Shown piece after piece: positions 1-6,506 of a DNA stretch of 27,304 nucleotides. This DNA comes from a virus. Both the position numbers and the translations under genes were made by a program. A model generated the notes under the pieces. It saw only the letters and a program-made list of their open reading frames with translations, did not search any database and was not told the origin of the DNA. The stretch lies in IMG/VR virus record IMGVR_UViG_3300044641_009468, positions 1-27,304 of that record; one strand, given 5' to 3'. How positions within the stretch are numbered: position 1 is the stretch's first letter; every line of letters begins with the position of its first letter.

Positions 1-195
1 CGCGGGCTCAGCGCCGGTCAGTTGCCGCTTCAGAATCACCAGCCCGCGCTCAAGGCTCAGACGCATCGCGTCTTGCTTGCTCAGCTTCACCTCAGCGGCC
101 GTGCTGGTAATCAGCTCATCCAGCTCGGCAGGCATGCACAGCGGCACGCGCACAGTTTTTATCGACGGTTCTTGGGGGGTCTTTTTCTTTGCCAT
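1..195 (-). CDS. Ribbon-helix-helix-like DNA-binding protein, 3' end outside window (partial)
   Basis: An open frame runs from an ATG at 193-195 off the left edge, giving the first 65 residues. It begins MAKKKTPQEPSIKTVRVPLC and continues with a PAELDELI helix and an LSKQDAMRLSLERGLVIL helix. A short beta-like strand followed by two helices fits small CopG/Arc-type regulators. The second helix matches that of the divergent gene at 285 (LSK-D-MRL-GLV-L), so the two look like paralogs. The shared intergenic region carries a perfect palindrome and a further half-site, which suits autoregulation. The fold is an inference from the pattern; the rest of the protein and its length are not visible. 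Confidence 0.65.
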   Translation of the reverse strand, partial: MAKKKTPQEPSIKTVRVPLCMPAELDELITSTAAEVKLSKQDAMRLSLERGLVILKRQLTGAEPA

Positions 196-203
196 GCCGC
201 GAA

Positions 204-245
204 ATATACGAAACGTATATGACGTGCAACAAAAATATACGTTTC
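204..245. promoter_or_regulatory. Operator-like palindrome plus half-site between divergent RHH genes
   Basis: ATATACGAAACGTATAT at 204-220 is a perfect 7-3-7 inverted repeat. A further half-site ATATACG lies at 235-241, 31 bp (about three helical turns) from the first arm. The segment is AT-rich in an otherwise GC-rich window and lies between two divergent start codons. It is the expected place for a dimeric ribbon-helix-helix repressor to bind; binding itself is inferred. Confidence 0.6.
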
Positions 246-284
246 TTATTTCTTTTTTCTTTTTGTGCCCGTAACTTGGGTTTC

Positions 285-767
285 ATGCAAACCAAACCCA
301 TCCCCATTGCCTTACCCACCGATCTCCTCGCCCAAATTGACCAGGCGCAGCAGCTCACCGGTTTGAGTAAGGCGGACGTCATGCGGCTTTGCATGCGAAT
401 CGGTCTTGTGGATCTGCGCGCCGCAGAACACGATTTCCCCGGCATCGTCAAACGCATTGCTGATGATAAAGGAATCAGCTTCCAATCCTTTGCCCATCAG
501 CAATCCGAGCCATTTTTGCATGGACAAACCCGCCAAAATCCGCTGGAATTCCCCGCATGCACGCCTCCGACATTTGCGACGCCTGCCCCTTCCACCGGCA
601 TTTCCCCGACCAAGAAACCGCCGCTGGAGACTGCCAACATTGTGACGCTGCCGCCTCCGCACGTTCTGTCATCGTTGAACGACAGCCAGACTGCCGAACC
701 TGCCCCCACCGATCAGCGCAGCGAAGCCAGTTTCAGCAAGCCCAAGCCGAAGCGCAAAGCCCGCTAA
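285..767 (+). CDS. Ribbon-helix-helix-like regulator with long disordered basic tail
   Basis: 160 residues from the ATG at 285. An earlier in-frame ATG at 189 would place coding sequence across the operator, so it is not used. Residues 1-45 (KPIPIALPTDLLAQIDQAQQ, then LSKADVMRLCMRIGLVDL) look like a strand-helix-helix DNA-binding domain paralogous to the divergent gene at 1-195. The remainder is rich in Pro, Thr, Ser and Ala and ends in a basic KPKPKRKAR tail that could bind nucleic acid. No obvious Shine-Dalgarno site precedes the start. Likely a phage or host transcription regulator controlled through the palindrome at 204-220; the targets are unknown. Confidence 0.6.
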   Translation: MQTKPIPIALPTDLLAQIDQAQQLTGLSKADVMRLCMRIGLVDLRAAEHDFPGIVKRIADDKGISFQSFAHQQSEPFLHGQTRQNPLEFPACTPPTFATPAPSTGISPTKKPPLETANIVTLPPPHVLSSLNDSQTAEPAPTDQRSEASFSKPKPKRKAR

Positions 768-771
768 ACAC

Positions 772-802
772 CTGTCAACAACGTCAACCCGGTCAATCCA
801 GG
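772..802 (+). repeat. 9-bp-type GTCAA repeats ahead of the 811 gene
   Basis: Three degenerate copies of a GTCAA-YCCG unit (GTCAACAAC, GTCAACCCG, GTCAATCCA) sit between the stop of the 285 gene and the start at 811. They belong to the same family as the minus-strand spacer repeats at 3720-3755, 7343-7383, 7811-7845, 12090-12125, 12990-13034 and 23352-23375. In each case they read the same way relative to the gene they precede. Confidence 0.6.
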
Positions 803-810
803 CACCCCTC

Positions 811-1191
811 ATGAACGCTTCCACCACCGAACCCATTTACACCTATCGGCGCGCCCGCAAAGTGCATGTCAGCGGCAGCGGCTTTGTCGCGCTGCTTTTC
901 CTCATCGCCGCGGCCTTGTGCTTCATTCCTTTCTGGCCCCTCAGCCTCATCTTCCTCGCCCTCACCATCGCGTGCGACGCCAAAACGAAAACCATTCACC
1001 ACTGCGATCACTGCGGAAACGAAGTCGCCGCCACCTGCCGCCTGTGTCCCACCTGCCGCGCCGATCTCGCCCCCGCGCCCCGCACACCGCTATGGAAAAG
1101 TCTCCTCATCACCACCGGGCAGCTCATCCTTACGCTCACCCTCATCGTCCTCGTCCTTTACGCCTTTCACATCTATAATCGCGCCGCTTGA
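811..1191 (+). CDS. Zinc-ribbon integral membrane protein
   Basis: 126 residues. Two hydrophobic segments lie at about residues 24-58. They are followed by a CxxC...CxxC zinc-ribbon (CDHCGN, then CRLCPTC) and a third membrane segment near the C-terminus (LLITTGQLILTLTLIVLVLY). The four cysteines would be held between membrane spans, probably on the cytoplasmic side. The gene follows the 285 gene by 43 bp and ends in a strong terminator at 1222-1247, so the two may be co-transcribed. The family is not recognised. Small zinc-ribbon membrane proteins occur in phages as superinfection or host-envelope modifiers, but nothing here proves that role. Confidence 0.6.
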   Translation: MNASTTEPIYTYRRARKVHVSGSGFVALLFLIAAALCFIPFWPLSLIFLALTIACDAKTKTIHHCDHCGNEVAATCRLCPTCRADLAPAPRTPLWKSLLITTGQLILTLTLIVLVLYAFHIYNRAA

Positions 1192-1221
1192 TTGCACGCT
1201 TCACAGATCTCATTCCCTATC

Positions 1222-1247
1222 AGCCCGCTCCAAGAGCGGGCTTTTTT
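1222..1247 (+). terminator. Intrinsic terminator after the 811 gene
   Basis: AGCCCGCTC (1222-1230), loop CAA, GAGCGGGCT (1234-1242), then a T run to 1247: a perfect 9-bp stem with a U-tract, reading on the + strand. Confidence 0.9.
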
Positions 1248-1265
1248 ACGCCCACAGCGCACCGT

Positions 1266-1289
1266 TTAGCACACCCCGATTAGCACACC
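1266..1289 (+). repeat. Left arm-type integrase repeats (TTAGCACACC x2)
   Basis: Two direct copies of TTAGCACACC at 1266-1275 and 1280-1289, 14 bp apart. The same word with the same 14-bp spacing recurs right of the tRNA fragment at 1441 and 1455. This arrangement is typical of arm-type sites bound by the N-terminal domain of a tyrosine integrase. Confidence 0.6.
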
Positions 1290-1338
1290 CGATCCAGATC
1301 CTCGCAAAATCAAGCCCTCCAGCCTCACGGCGCATTTC

Positions 1339-1383
<45 letters not shown>

Positions 1384-1413
1384 CTGTTGTTGACGGGAGA
1401 GGTTGCTTTGAGG

Positions 1414-1462
1414 GTGCTATTCGTGCTATTTGTGCGGCGATTAGCACACTTCGATTAGCACA
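1414..1462 (+). repeat. Right arm-type integrase repeats
   Basis: Two direct TTAGCACA copies at 1441-1448 and 1455-1462 (14 bp apart) and two inverted GTGCTATT copies at 1414-1421 and 1423-1430. Further copies occur at 1524-1531 inside the integrase gene and at its stop (TTAGCACA, 2502-2509). The last copy before the gene abuts the integrase ATG, so arm binding could also repress integrase expression. Confidence 0.55.
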
Positions 1463-2505
1463 TGAAAACCAAACGCACGGACGCCAAGGCGCGACTTCCA
1501 AAGGGGCTTTATCTTCGAGGGCGGTGCTATTGGTTGCGGTGGACGCCGGTGGAGGGTGGGGAGCAGGTGCGGCAATCACTCGGGACGGAAGATCTGGCGG
1601 AGGCGATCGCGGAGGCGAATCGGGTGCGGCGGGAAACGGGGGCGCAGTTGCGGGAGGTGGCGGGATCTTGTGAGGCGGAGATTGAGCGATACCTGGCGGC
1701 AAAGGCTCGCGAGGGACTGAGCACGAGCACGCTGTCATCCAGGCGGTATGTGCTGGCGGGGTTTGCGAGCTGGTGCGGGGCGGAGTCGCCGCGCGGGATT
1801 ACGCCGGGGATGTGTGCGCGGTGGTTTGAGGAGCGACTGGAACGGCATGAGCACACGGCGGTGGCGTATCTGCACCAGGTGCGCTGGTGGTTTGCGTGGC
1901 TCATGGAAAGCGGGCGGATCGGGCGTGATCCTTCGGCAGGGATCAAAATGCCGAAGCTGAAAATGCGGGCGCGGAAGCGGTTCATCACGGCAGCGGAGGC
2001 TCGGGCGGTGGTGGAGGCGTGCGAGGATGTGGAGCTGCGCTTTGCGGTGATGTGCGGGCTGCATGCGGGGATGCGAAAGCTGGAGGTGATCGAGGCGCGG
2101 CCGGAGTGGTTTGATCTGGAGGCGGGGTTGATCCACATTCAGAAAACGGCGACGTTTGAGCCGAAAGACAGGGACAATCGCACCGTGCCGATGAGTGACG
2201 ATTTGCGGGTGTTTTTACAGGGGTATGGGCTGCGCGGGCCGTTTATGCTGGCGAGCGCGGTGAAGCACGGGAAAGCGCGGTATCGGTTCGATTTCCGCAA
2301 GGCGTATGATTCGCTCATGCGGCGGTGCGGGCTGGATGATGTGACGTTCCACGATCTGCGGCGGACGTTTGCGTCGCTGCTGGTGTCGCGTGGGGTGTCG
2401 CTCTACAAGGTGGCGAAATGGCTGGGCGATGAGCTGGAGACGGTGCAGCTGCATTACGGGCATCTGATCCCGCAGGATGCGGAGATTAATGCGGCGTGGA
2501 GTTAG
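1462..2505 (+). CDS. int: Tyrosine-type site-specific integrase
   Basis: 347 residues. The N-terminal part (about 10-60) is a basic arm-binding region, 65-155 is a core-binding SAM-like helical domain, and 170-347 is the catalytic domain. Visible active-site residues are Arg205 (HAGMRKLEVIEAR), His297 and Arg300 (HDLRRTFAS) and the nucleophile Tyr332 (LHYGHL). The usual His/Trp of the LGH motif is replaced by Asp323 (WLGDE), a tolerated variant in some integrases. It catalyses phage integration and, with a directionality factor, excision. It lies directly beside the tRNA-derived core and converges with the late genes. The ATG at 1462 is chosen because it follows the arm repeats immediately and gives the full family length. 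Confidence 0.95.
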   Translation: MKTKRTDAKARLPKGLYLRGRCYWLRWTPVEGGEQVRQSLGTEDLAEAIAEANRVRRETGAQLREVAGSCEAEIERYLAAKAREGLSTSTLSSRRYVLAGFASWCGAESPRGITPGMCARWFEERLERHEHTAVAYLHQVRWWFAWLMESGRIGRDPSAGIKMPKLKMRARKRFITAAEARAVVEACEDVELRFAVMCGLHAGMRKLEVIEARPEWFDLEAGLIHIQKTATFEPKDRDNRTVPMSDDLRVFLQGYGLRGPFMLASAVKHGKARYRFDFRKAYDSLMRRCGLDDVTFHDLRRTFASLLVSRGVSLYKVAKWLGDELETVQLHYGHLIPQDAEINAAWS

Positions 2506-2525
2506 CACAACCGGAGTTGGTTTAA

Positions 2526-2822
2526 TTAGCTGTTCTCCTCAAGAGCGCAGCTTCCATTCTCGGCAGCGTGGTCGCACATCTCATCGAGCCAATTGCCGAT
2601 GCGGGATTGGGCCTCAAAATCGCCTTCTTCGTGCTCCATTTCGTGAGCCACATCTTTTGCCCACTCAAGCTCACTGCCGTCTTTGACTTTCCAGTTGCCA
2701 AGTTTCCCTCCATTGGCGGGATCGCAGGCAAACGCGAGAGTGTTGATGCCGATTTCGATGATGAGCTTTCCGCCAGTTACCTTGACGGCAAGCGGTGCGT
2801 CTTTGGGTGATTTCTTAGCCAT
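2526..2822 (-). CDS. Small protein of unknown function
   Basis: 98 residues from the ATG at 2822 (MAKKSPKDAPLAVKVTGGKL). An in-frame ATG at 2861 would add 13 residues that look like spacer sequence. The N-terminal half has alternating beta-like stretches (KLIIEIGINTLAFAC). The C-terminal half is helical, acidic and His-rich (WAKDVAHEMEHEEGDF), ending in CALEENS. It is the last gene of the leftward operon, downstream of the endolysin and convergent with the integrase (21 bp apart). Genes in this place are often lysis accessories or lysogenic-conversion genes. No family is recognised, and there is no signal peptide or membrane segment. Confidence 0.55.
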   Translation of the reverse strand: MAKKSPKDAPLAVKVTGGKLIIEIGINTLAFACDPANGGKLGNWKVKDGSELEWAKDVAHEMEHEEGDFEAQSRIGNWLDEMCDHAAENGSCALEENS

Positions 2823-2843
2823 AACGAGGAGAACTATTCGCTG

Positions 2844-2902
2844 GTGCCAAGCGGCGGGCATGGCGTTGGGGTTGATTCGCTGCCACCAGCCGCCGCTGGC
2901 AC
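2844..2902. repeat. Long interrupted stem-loop in spacer
   Basis: GTGCCAAGCGGCG at 2844-2856 pairs with CGCCGCTGGCAC at 2891-2902 apart from one bulged A. The loop is about 34 bases and contains a second short pairing. There is no T-tract on the minus strand, so it is not a standard terminator. ATTCGCTG is also directly repeated in it (2836 and 2875). Confidence 0.45.
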
Positions 2903-2918
2903 AGCTTGGACGTTCTGC

Positions 2919-3037
2919 TCACAATGGCGGGTTGTCGATGAATCCGAGTTCGATGAGCCAGCATTTGTCGAACTCCATGACAGCGAGGGATTTGTGCTGA
3001 CTTTGTAGTCCTGCTGGAAGTCCACGTGGATCATGCG
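2919..3037 (-). pseudogene. Possible C-terminal remnant of an amidase_3-type lysin
   Basis: Read on the minus strand, one frame between the endolysin end and 2919 gives HKSLAVMEFDKCWLIELGFI followed by DNPPL and TGA at 2919-2921. The pattern LIELGFIDNP resembles the zinc-ligand Glu motif near the end of N-acetylmuramoyl-L-alanine amidases (LVE-GF-NP). No upstream amidase domain is present; upstream this frame runs into the GH108 gene. It could be a relic of a replaced lysin or chance. A competing frame overlaps the endolysin stop by ATGA and gives a low-complexity 66-residue product that looks unreal. Confidence 0.3.
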
Positions 3038-3606
3038 AGGCTGAGGGCGAATTTGTAGGCGGCGTCCCAGCGGTTTACGAGGCCGCGCCAAAACTTCGCG
3101 CGAGATCCGACGGGTGGGGCGATGCGGCGCTCGTAGGTTTCGCGGGCGGCGCGGAGCTTGGTGAGAAAGGCGCGGCGGTCATCGAGTGCGTTGGAGGCGG
3201 CGAGGGTGAGCCGGCCGACGTGTCCATCGGAGGCGACGCCGAGGGCGATTTGGAAAATCTTGGCGGCTCCGCCGGGGCCTCGGTTGAAGGCGCAGTCGCG
3301 CAGGAAAGCCTCGACGCAGCTCCAGCGGCACCAGGCGGCGACGAGGTCGGTGTAGCTACAGATGTATTCCACGGCGAGGTTTTCGGCGATGTCGTGTTTG
3401 CCGAGCTGGATGAGTTCGCGGAGGTGTTCGGCCGTGCGTGGGTGGTAGCAATCGTTGATGCCAGCGACTTCGAATTTGCCGCCGCCGTCGCCGCGCGGGA
3501 GTTTGTAAATGGCAATGCGGCCGCGGGCGTCGCGGCGGGCTTCACTGTTGACGATGAATTGGCCGATTTTGAGCTGGTAGGAGGGGCGAGGTGTTGGCGC
3601 GGGCAT
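3031..3606 (-). CDS. Endolysin, glycoside hydrolase 108-like muramidase
   Basis: 191 residues. The N-terminal domain carries the GH108 signature: the putative catalytic Glu22 in VNSEARRD, then YKLPRGDGGG and FEVAGIND. A helical region with CAFNRGPGGAAK follows, and a C-terminal FWRGLVNRWDAAYKFA module resembles the peptidoglycan-binding end of the family (usual length about 170-200). It would cleave murein glycan strands at the end of infection. There is no signal peptide, so it needs the holin candidate encoded just upstream. The start at 3606 lies 12 bp after a TTTTTGACA element. A terminator at 3680-3717 separates it from the holin gene. Confidence 0.85.
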   Translation of the reverse strand: MPAPTPRPSYQLKIGQFIVNSEARRDARGRIAIYKLPRGDGGGKFEVAGINDCYHPRTAEHLRELIQLGKHDIAENLAVEYICSYTDLVAAWCRWSCVEAFLRDCAFNRGPGGAAKIFQIALGVASDGHVGRLTLAASNALDDRRAFLTKLRAARETYERRIAPPVGSRAKFWRGLVNRWDAAYKFALSLA

Positions 3607-3679
3607 GCCGCGGCGGGATTGTCAAAAAGGCCAGACACGCTGAAATGACGAAACCAAAATGAGGAAGGACTAATGCGGG

Positions 3680-3717
3680 GAAACAAAAACGCCCCGCGCT
3701 CTTGCGAACGCGGGGCG
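3680..3717 (-). terminator. Intrinsic terminator between holin-like gene and endolysin
   Basis: On the minus strand, CGCCCCGCG (3717-3709) pairs with CGCGGGGCG (3698-3690) across a 10-base loop. GTTTTTGTTT follows at 3690-3681. Confidence 0.85.
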
Positions 3718-3719
3718 CT

Positions 3720-3755
3720 GTGACTGGATTGACCGGATTGACCGGATTGACGGGG
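3720..3755 (-). repeat. Tandem 9-bp repeat GTCAATCCG x4
   Basis: Directly after the TAA of the holin-like gene the minus strand reads GTCAATCCG twice, GTCAATCCA once and GTCACAGCG once, in exact 9-bp register. It ends at the terminator stem. This is the cleanest member of the spacer-repeat family. Confidence 0.85.
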
Positions 3756-3758
3756 TGA

Positions 3759-4241
3759 TTACGGCTGAACGTCCAGGGGCTGCTTGGCGGGGAGGGCTTT
3801 GGGGGCGGGGAGGATGATGGTTTCGGCTTGGCGGATGGCGGCGGCGTCGTCGGGGGTCAAAGCGCCGCGTTTAACGGCGACATCGACGGCGAGGTTGACG
3901 AGCTGCCCGAGGCGGGCGTTTTGCTCGGGCGTGGAGCAGGCGGGGAGGATGAGGAGGCAGAGAGTGGCAATGAGCACTTTGGGGCCGTTGGTGCCGTTGA
4001 TGATGGCGCTGAGCCAGCCTTTGATGCCACGGCCGTTGGCGAGGGCGGTCAGGAATCGCCCAAAGATCATGATGCCGAGAATGAAAGCGCTGCCGTAGCT
4101 GGCGTATTTGGCGGGGAGGGCCTCGGTGACGACTTGCTGGATGGCGGGATCGACGCCGGGGATGGGCGCGGCGGTTTGGGCGGAGGCGGTGGCGAGGGCG
4201 AGGAGGCCGAATGTGAAGAGGCAGAGAAGGAAGGTTTTCAT
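3759..4241 (-). CDS. Holin-like membrane protein with signal peptide and internal lipobox
   Basis: 160 residues. Residues 1-21 form a signal peptide (FLLCLFTFGLLALATASA with predicted cleavage before Gln22). A membrane segment at about 50-68 (GSAFILGIMIFGRFLTALA) and a second hydrophobic stretch at 88-101 follow. The second ends in LPAC at 99-102, a lipoprotein-like motif, and leads into a soluble helical tail (ARLGQLVNLAVDVAV, then LTPDDAAAIRQAETIIL). The position next to the endolysin and the membrane segments suggest a holin or a fused holin/outer-spanin. Whether Cys102 is lipidated is unknown, because a lipobox normally stands at the N-terminus. The ATG at 4241 follows a TTTTTTGACA element. 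Confidence 0.6.
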   Translation of the reverse strand: MKTFLLCLFTFGLLALATASAQTAAPIPGVDPAIQQVVTEALPAKYASYGSAFILGIMIFGRFLTALANGRGIKGWLSAIINGTNGPKVLIATLCLLILPACSTPEQNARLGQLVNLAVDVAVKRGALTPDDAAAIRQAETIILPAPKALPAKQPLDVQP

Positions 4242-4261
4242 GACGTGGGAGGGCGCTTGTC

Positions 4262-4293
4262 AAAAAACAAACCTGCGGGCAGGAGTGCCCGCA
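4262..4293 (-). terminator. Hairpin with T-tract upstream of the holin-like gene
   Basis: On the minus strand TGCGGGCA, loop CTCC, TGCCCGCA (4293-4274), then GGTTTGTTTTTT to 4262. The U-tract merges with the TTTTTTGACA element before the 4241 start. Confidence 0.65.
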
Positions 4294-4301
4294 TCACGGG
4301 A

Positions 4302-4802
4302 TCACTGCGGCTGAGTGCCGCAGTCTGCGGCAGGATGCGGCTGGATGCGGTAGTCTGCGGTGATGCGGTATTCGCGGCCTTGCTTTTGTGGGGGCGGGGT
4401 GATTTCGCCCTGGGCGATCATGTCCACGACTTCGCGCACGCTGACGTTTTCTTTGGCGGCGACGTCGGCGGTGGTGAGGTAGTCGCGGTGACTTTGTGCG
4501 GTGCCGGTGGCGGTGGCGGCATCGAGCAGACCGGGGCCGGATTGAGCATCGCCGGTGATGACGCTGGTGCTTTGATGGGGCGCGGTGGTTCCGGGTTTGC
4601 CGATGACGAGATTGAGGATGCCGACGAGGACGGCGGCGATGACGAGCCAGGCGAGTTTGGAGAGCGTGGCGTCGATTTTGGCGAGCATGGTTTCCGTCAT
4701 GTGCATGCGGGCAGAGAGTCCTTGGCTGCTGTCGTCGTCGCCAAAAAGGGCGCGTTCACAGCGGCTGAGGCGGGTTTCGAATTCATCGGCGTCATGGCCC
4801 AT
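4302..4802 (-). CDS. Single-pass membrane protein with excisionase-like helix-turn-helix tail
   Basis: 166 residues. The N-terminal 1-48 is an acidic, probably coiled-coil helix (DEFETRLSRCERALF, then SARMHMTETMLAKIDATLSK). A clear membrane segment at about 50-68 (LAWLVIAAVLVGILNLVIG) follows, then a Thr/Ser/Ala linker. A helix-turn-helix of the MerR/excisionase type occupies 108-152 (YLTTADVAAKENVSVREVVD, then GREYRITADYRI). The coiled-coil plus membrane half resembles small phage lysis-associated proteins of XhlA type. The HTH tail is unexpected for that role and suggests either a membrane-tethered regulator or a fusion. The gene lies between tail fibre and holin-like genes. The function is unresolved. 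Confidence 0.6.
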   Translation of the reverse strand: MGHDADEFETRLSRCERALFGDDDSSQGLSARMHMTETMLAKIDATLSKLAWLVIAAVLVGILNLVIGKPGTTAPHQSTSVITGDAQSGPGLLDAATATGTAQSHRDYLTTADVAAKENVSVREVVDMIAQGEITPPPQKQGREYRITADYRIQPHPAADCGTQPQ

Positions 4803-4867
4803 GGATAGCGGGTTAAGTCAAAGGATTAACGGGGCCACGTGGGAAGGATTGGAATGGAGAGGGGTGG

Positions 4868-6451
4868 TTATTTGGCAATCCAGCCGGTGTTGCCGGTGCC
4901 GCTTTCCTTGACATAGAGAGTCGTGGACGCACCGCCATCGGTGCGGGTATAGAGACTGCCTATGGGAGCGGTGAGCACGCCTTCAGGGCTGCCGCTGCCG
5001 CTGCTCCAGTTCACTCCGGTTTCGGTGGTGTGGTAGCTGGCGTTGCGACTGCTGCCGCCGCCGCTGCCTTTAACCGGGCCAAAGATGGCCGCGTTGCTGC
5101 TCCAGCGGATGCCAGCTGCCTCATAGCTCGTCGTGCTGGTGTATGTGTTCGCGACGTAGAAAGCCTGCGCGTTGGTGGAATCCCGTTGGATGGCGGTGTG
5201 CGCGGCAAGGGCGGACCATTGCGCATAGTTTCCGCCGGCATTGCCTGACGTTGAAACGCGGAGAAGGCCGGTAGCGCTGAACCCGCTGGAGAAGGCGTAG
5301 TGGCCTGCGCTGGTGATGCTGAGCTGTCCGCCTCCGAGATCGGTGATGGCCCCGGACCCAATGGTGAAAGTGCCGGTGACGACGGCTCCGCTCGTCGTCG
5401 TTCGGAATCGCTGGGTGCCGCTATTCGTGATGGCGATTTCATTGCTGGCGCTGCGGTAGATGCCGGTGGTTGAATCGCCAAACGTGAGAGCGGGCGCGGA
5501 AACGGTGCCTGCGGGCAACGTGAGCACACCGGTCATCGTGTCGCCATCCAGGCGGACCATGCCGGCAGACCATGAGGTGCCGTTGTGGAGCTGCATGCGG
5601 CCTGCGGTGGTGTTCCAGATGACCATGCCAGCGGAGCCGGTGAGGGCGTCGCGCTGGGTGGTGGTGAGGTTGTTGAGCTGGAGGCCGGCGTGATCGGTGC
5701 CGGTGAATTGTTGGAGGGCGGTGAAAGTGTTGGCTCCCAACGTCGCGGTGGTGACGCTGCCGCCGAGGGAGATGGCGGAGCCGTTGAGGGTGATGCTGCT
5801 GTTCGCGAGCTTGGCATTGGTGATGGAGGCATCGGCGAGGCGGGCGATGTTGAGCGTGCCGCTGGAGATGTTGCTGGCGTTGAGTCCGATGATTTCCGCG
5901 CCAAATCCGACGAAGCCGGCCGCGCTGACGCTGACGTCACCTTGGCCAAACATGACCTCCTCATCGAGCAGGTAAGGAGCTACCAAAGCGCGGAGATTGG
6001 TCTGGCCGGCGAGGGTGAGCAGGTTGCAACCAAAAGTGGTGGTGGTGACTGCGGCGATGGCGGTGAGATCGCTGTCCAGGGGCTGATACGTGCTCGCGGC
6101 GGTGGCGGTGGTGAGGTAGCCGCTGATGCTGGCCCCGCTGGGGATGGTGACGGTGCCGGTGAAGGTAGGGCTGGCGAGCGGGGCTTTGAGATCGAGGGCG
6201 GATTGCAGATCGGTCTGCGCGCTGAGGGTGCCGGTGATGCCGCCCCAAACGGCGTTGGCGGTGAAGCCAGTGATGGTGCTGCCTTCGGCGGCGGCGATGG
6301 TGGCACCGCTGGCGATGGTGAGGGTTTTGCCGCTGGGGACGACAAGGTTTTCCGTCAGGCCGTTGTTGCTGATGGTTTTGTTGACGGTTTTGGTCTGCGC
6401 GGAGGCGGCTGCGGTCAACAAGGCGAGTGCGGCGAGGAGTCGGAGGATCAT
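4868..6451 (-). CDS. Tail fibre/adhesin-like protein with N-terminal signal peptide
   Basis: 527 residues from the ATG at 6451. A longer frame to 6838 only overlaps the preceding gene. Residues 1-18 are a signal peptide (LRLLAALALLTAAASA before Gln19). A beta-rich repetitive body full of Thr, Ser, Gly and Ala follows, with phrases such as LTLPAGTVSAPALTFGDSTT and GIYRSASNEIAITNSGTQRF that are common in phage tail fibres. The C-terminus (GSLYTRTDGG, ASTTLYVKESG, TGWIAK) is a typical fibre tip or trimerisation end. It is the expected place for the receptor-binding protein, after the baseplate-like genes. A Sec signal on a tail fibre is unusual, since fibres normally assemble in the cytoplasm. 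Confidence 0.75.
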   Translation of the reverse strand: MILRLLAALALLTAAASAQTKTVNKTISNNGLTENLVVPSGKTLTIASGATIAAAEGSTITGFTANAVWGGITGTLSAQTDLQSALDLKAPLASPTFTGTVTIPSGASISGYLTTATAASTYQPLDSDLTAIAAVTTTTFGCNLLTLAGQTNLRALVAPYLLDEEVMFGQGDVSVSAAGFVGFGAEIIGLNASNISSGTLNIARLADASITNAKLANSSITLNGSAISLGGSVTTATLGANTFTALQQFTGTDHAGLQLNNLTTTQRDALTGSAGMVIWNTTAGRMQLHNGTSWSAGMVRLDGDTMTGVLTLPAGTVSAPALTFGDSTTGIYRSASNEIAITNSGTQRFRTTTSGAVVTGTFTIGSGAITDLGGGQLSITSAGHYAFSSGFSATGLLRVSTSGNAGGNYAQWSALAAHTAIQRDSTNAQAFYVANTYTSTTSYEAAGIRWSSNAAIFGPVKGSGGGSSRNASYHTTETGVNWSSGSGSPEGVLTAPIGSLYTRTDGGASTTLYVKESGTGNTGWIAK

Positions 6452-6506
6452 GACGGGCAGAGATGGTGGAACTGAGAAGGGAGGAATGGAGGAACTGAAA
6501 AGGGAG

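Noticed and set aside
2834-3034. 66-codon minus-strand gene overlapping the endolysin stop by ATGA
   Set aside because: Its product is Ser/Thr/Asn-rich low complexity. A different frame of the same DNA looks more protein-like (the amidase-type fragment), so coding is not supported.
3720-3755. Short CRISPR array
   Set aside because: The 9-bp units abut each other without spacers, and no cas genes are present.
3828-6475. Two long + strand open frames (326 and 296 codons)
   Set aside because: They mirror the holin/HTH genes and the tail fibre gene and show only acidic, Gly-rich low-complexity sequence.
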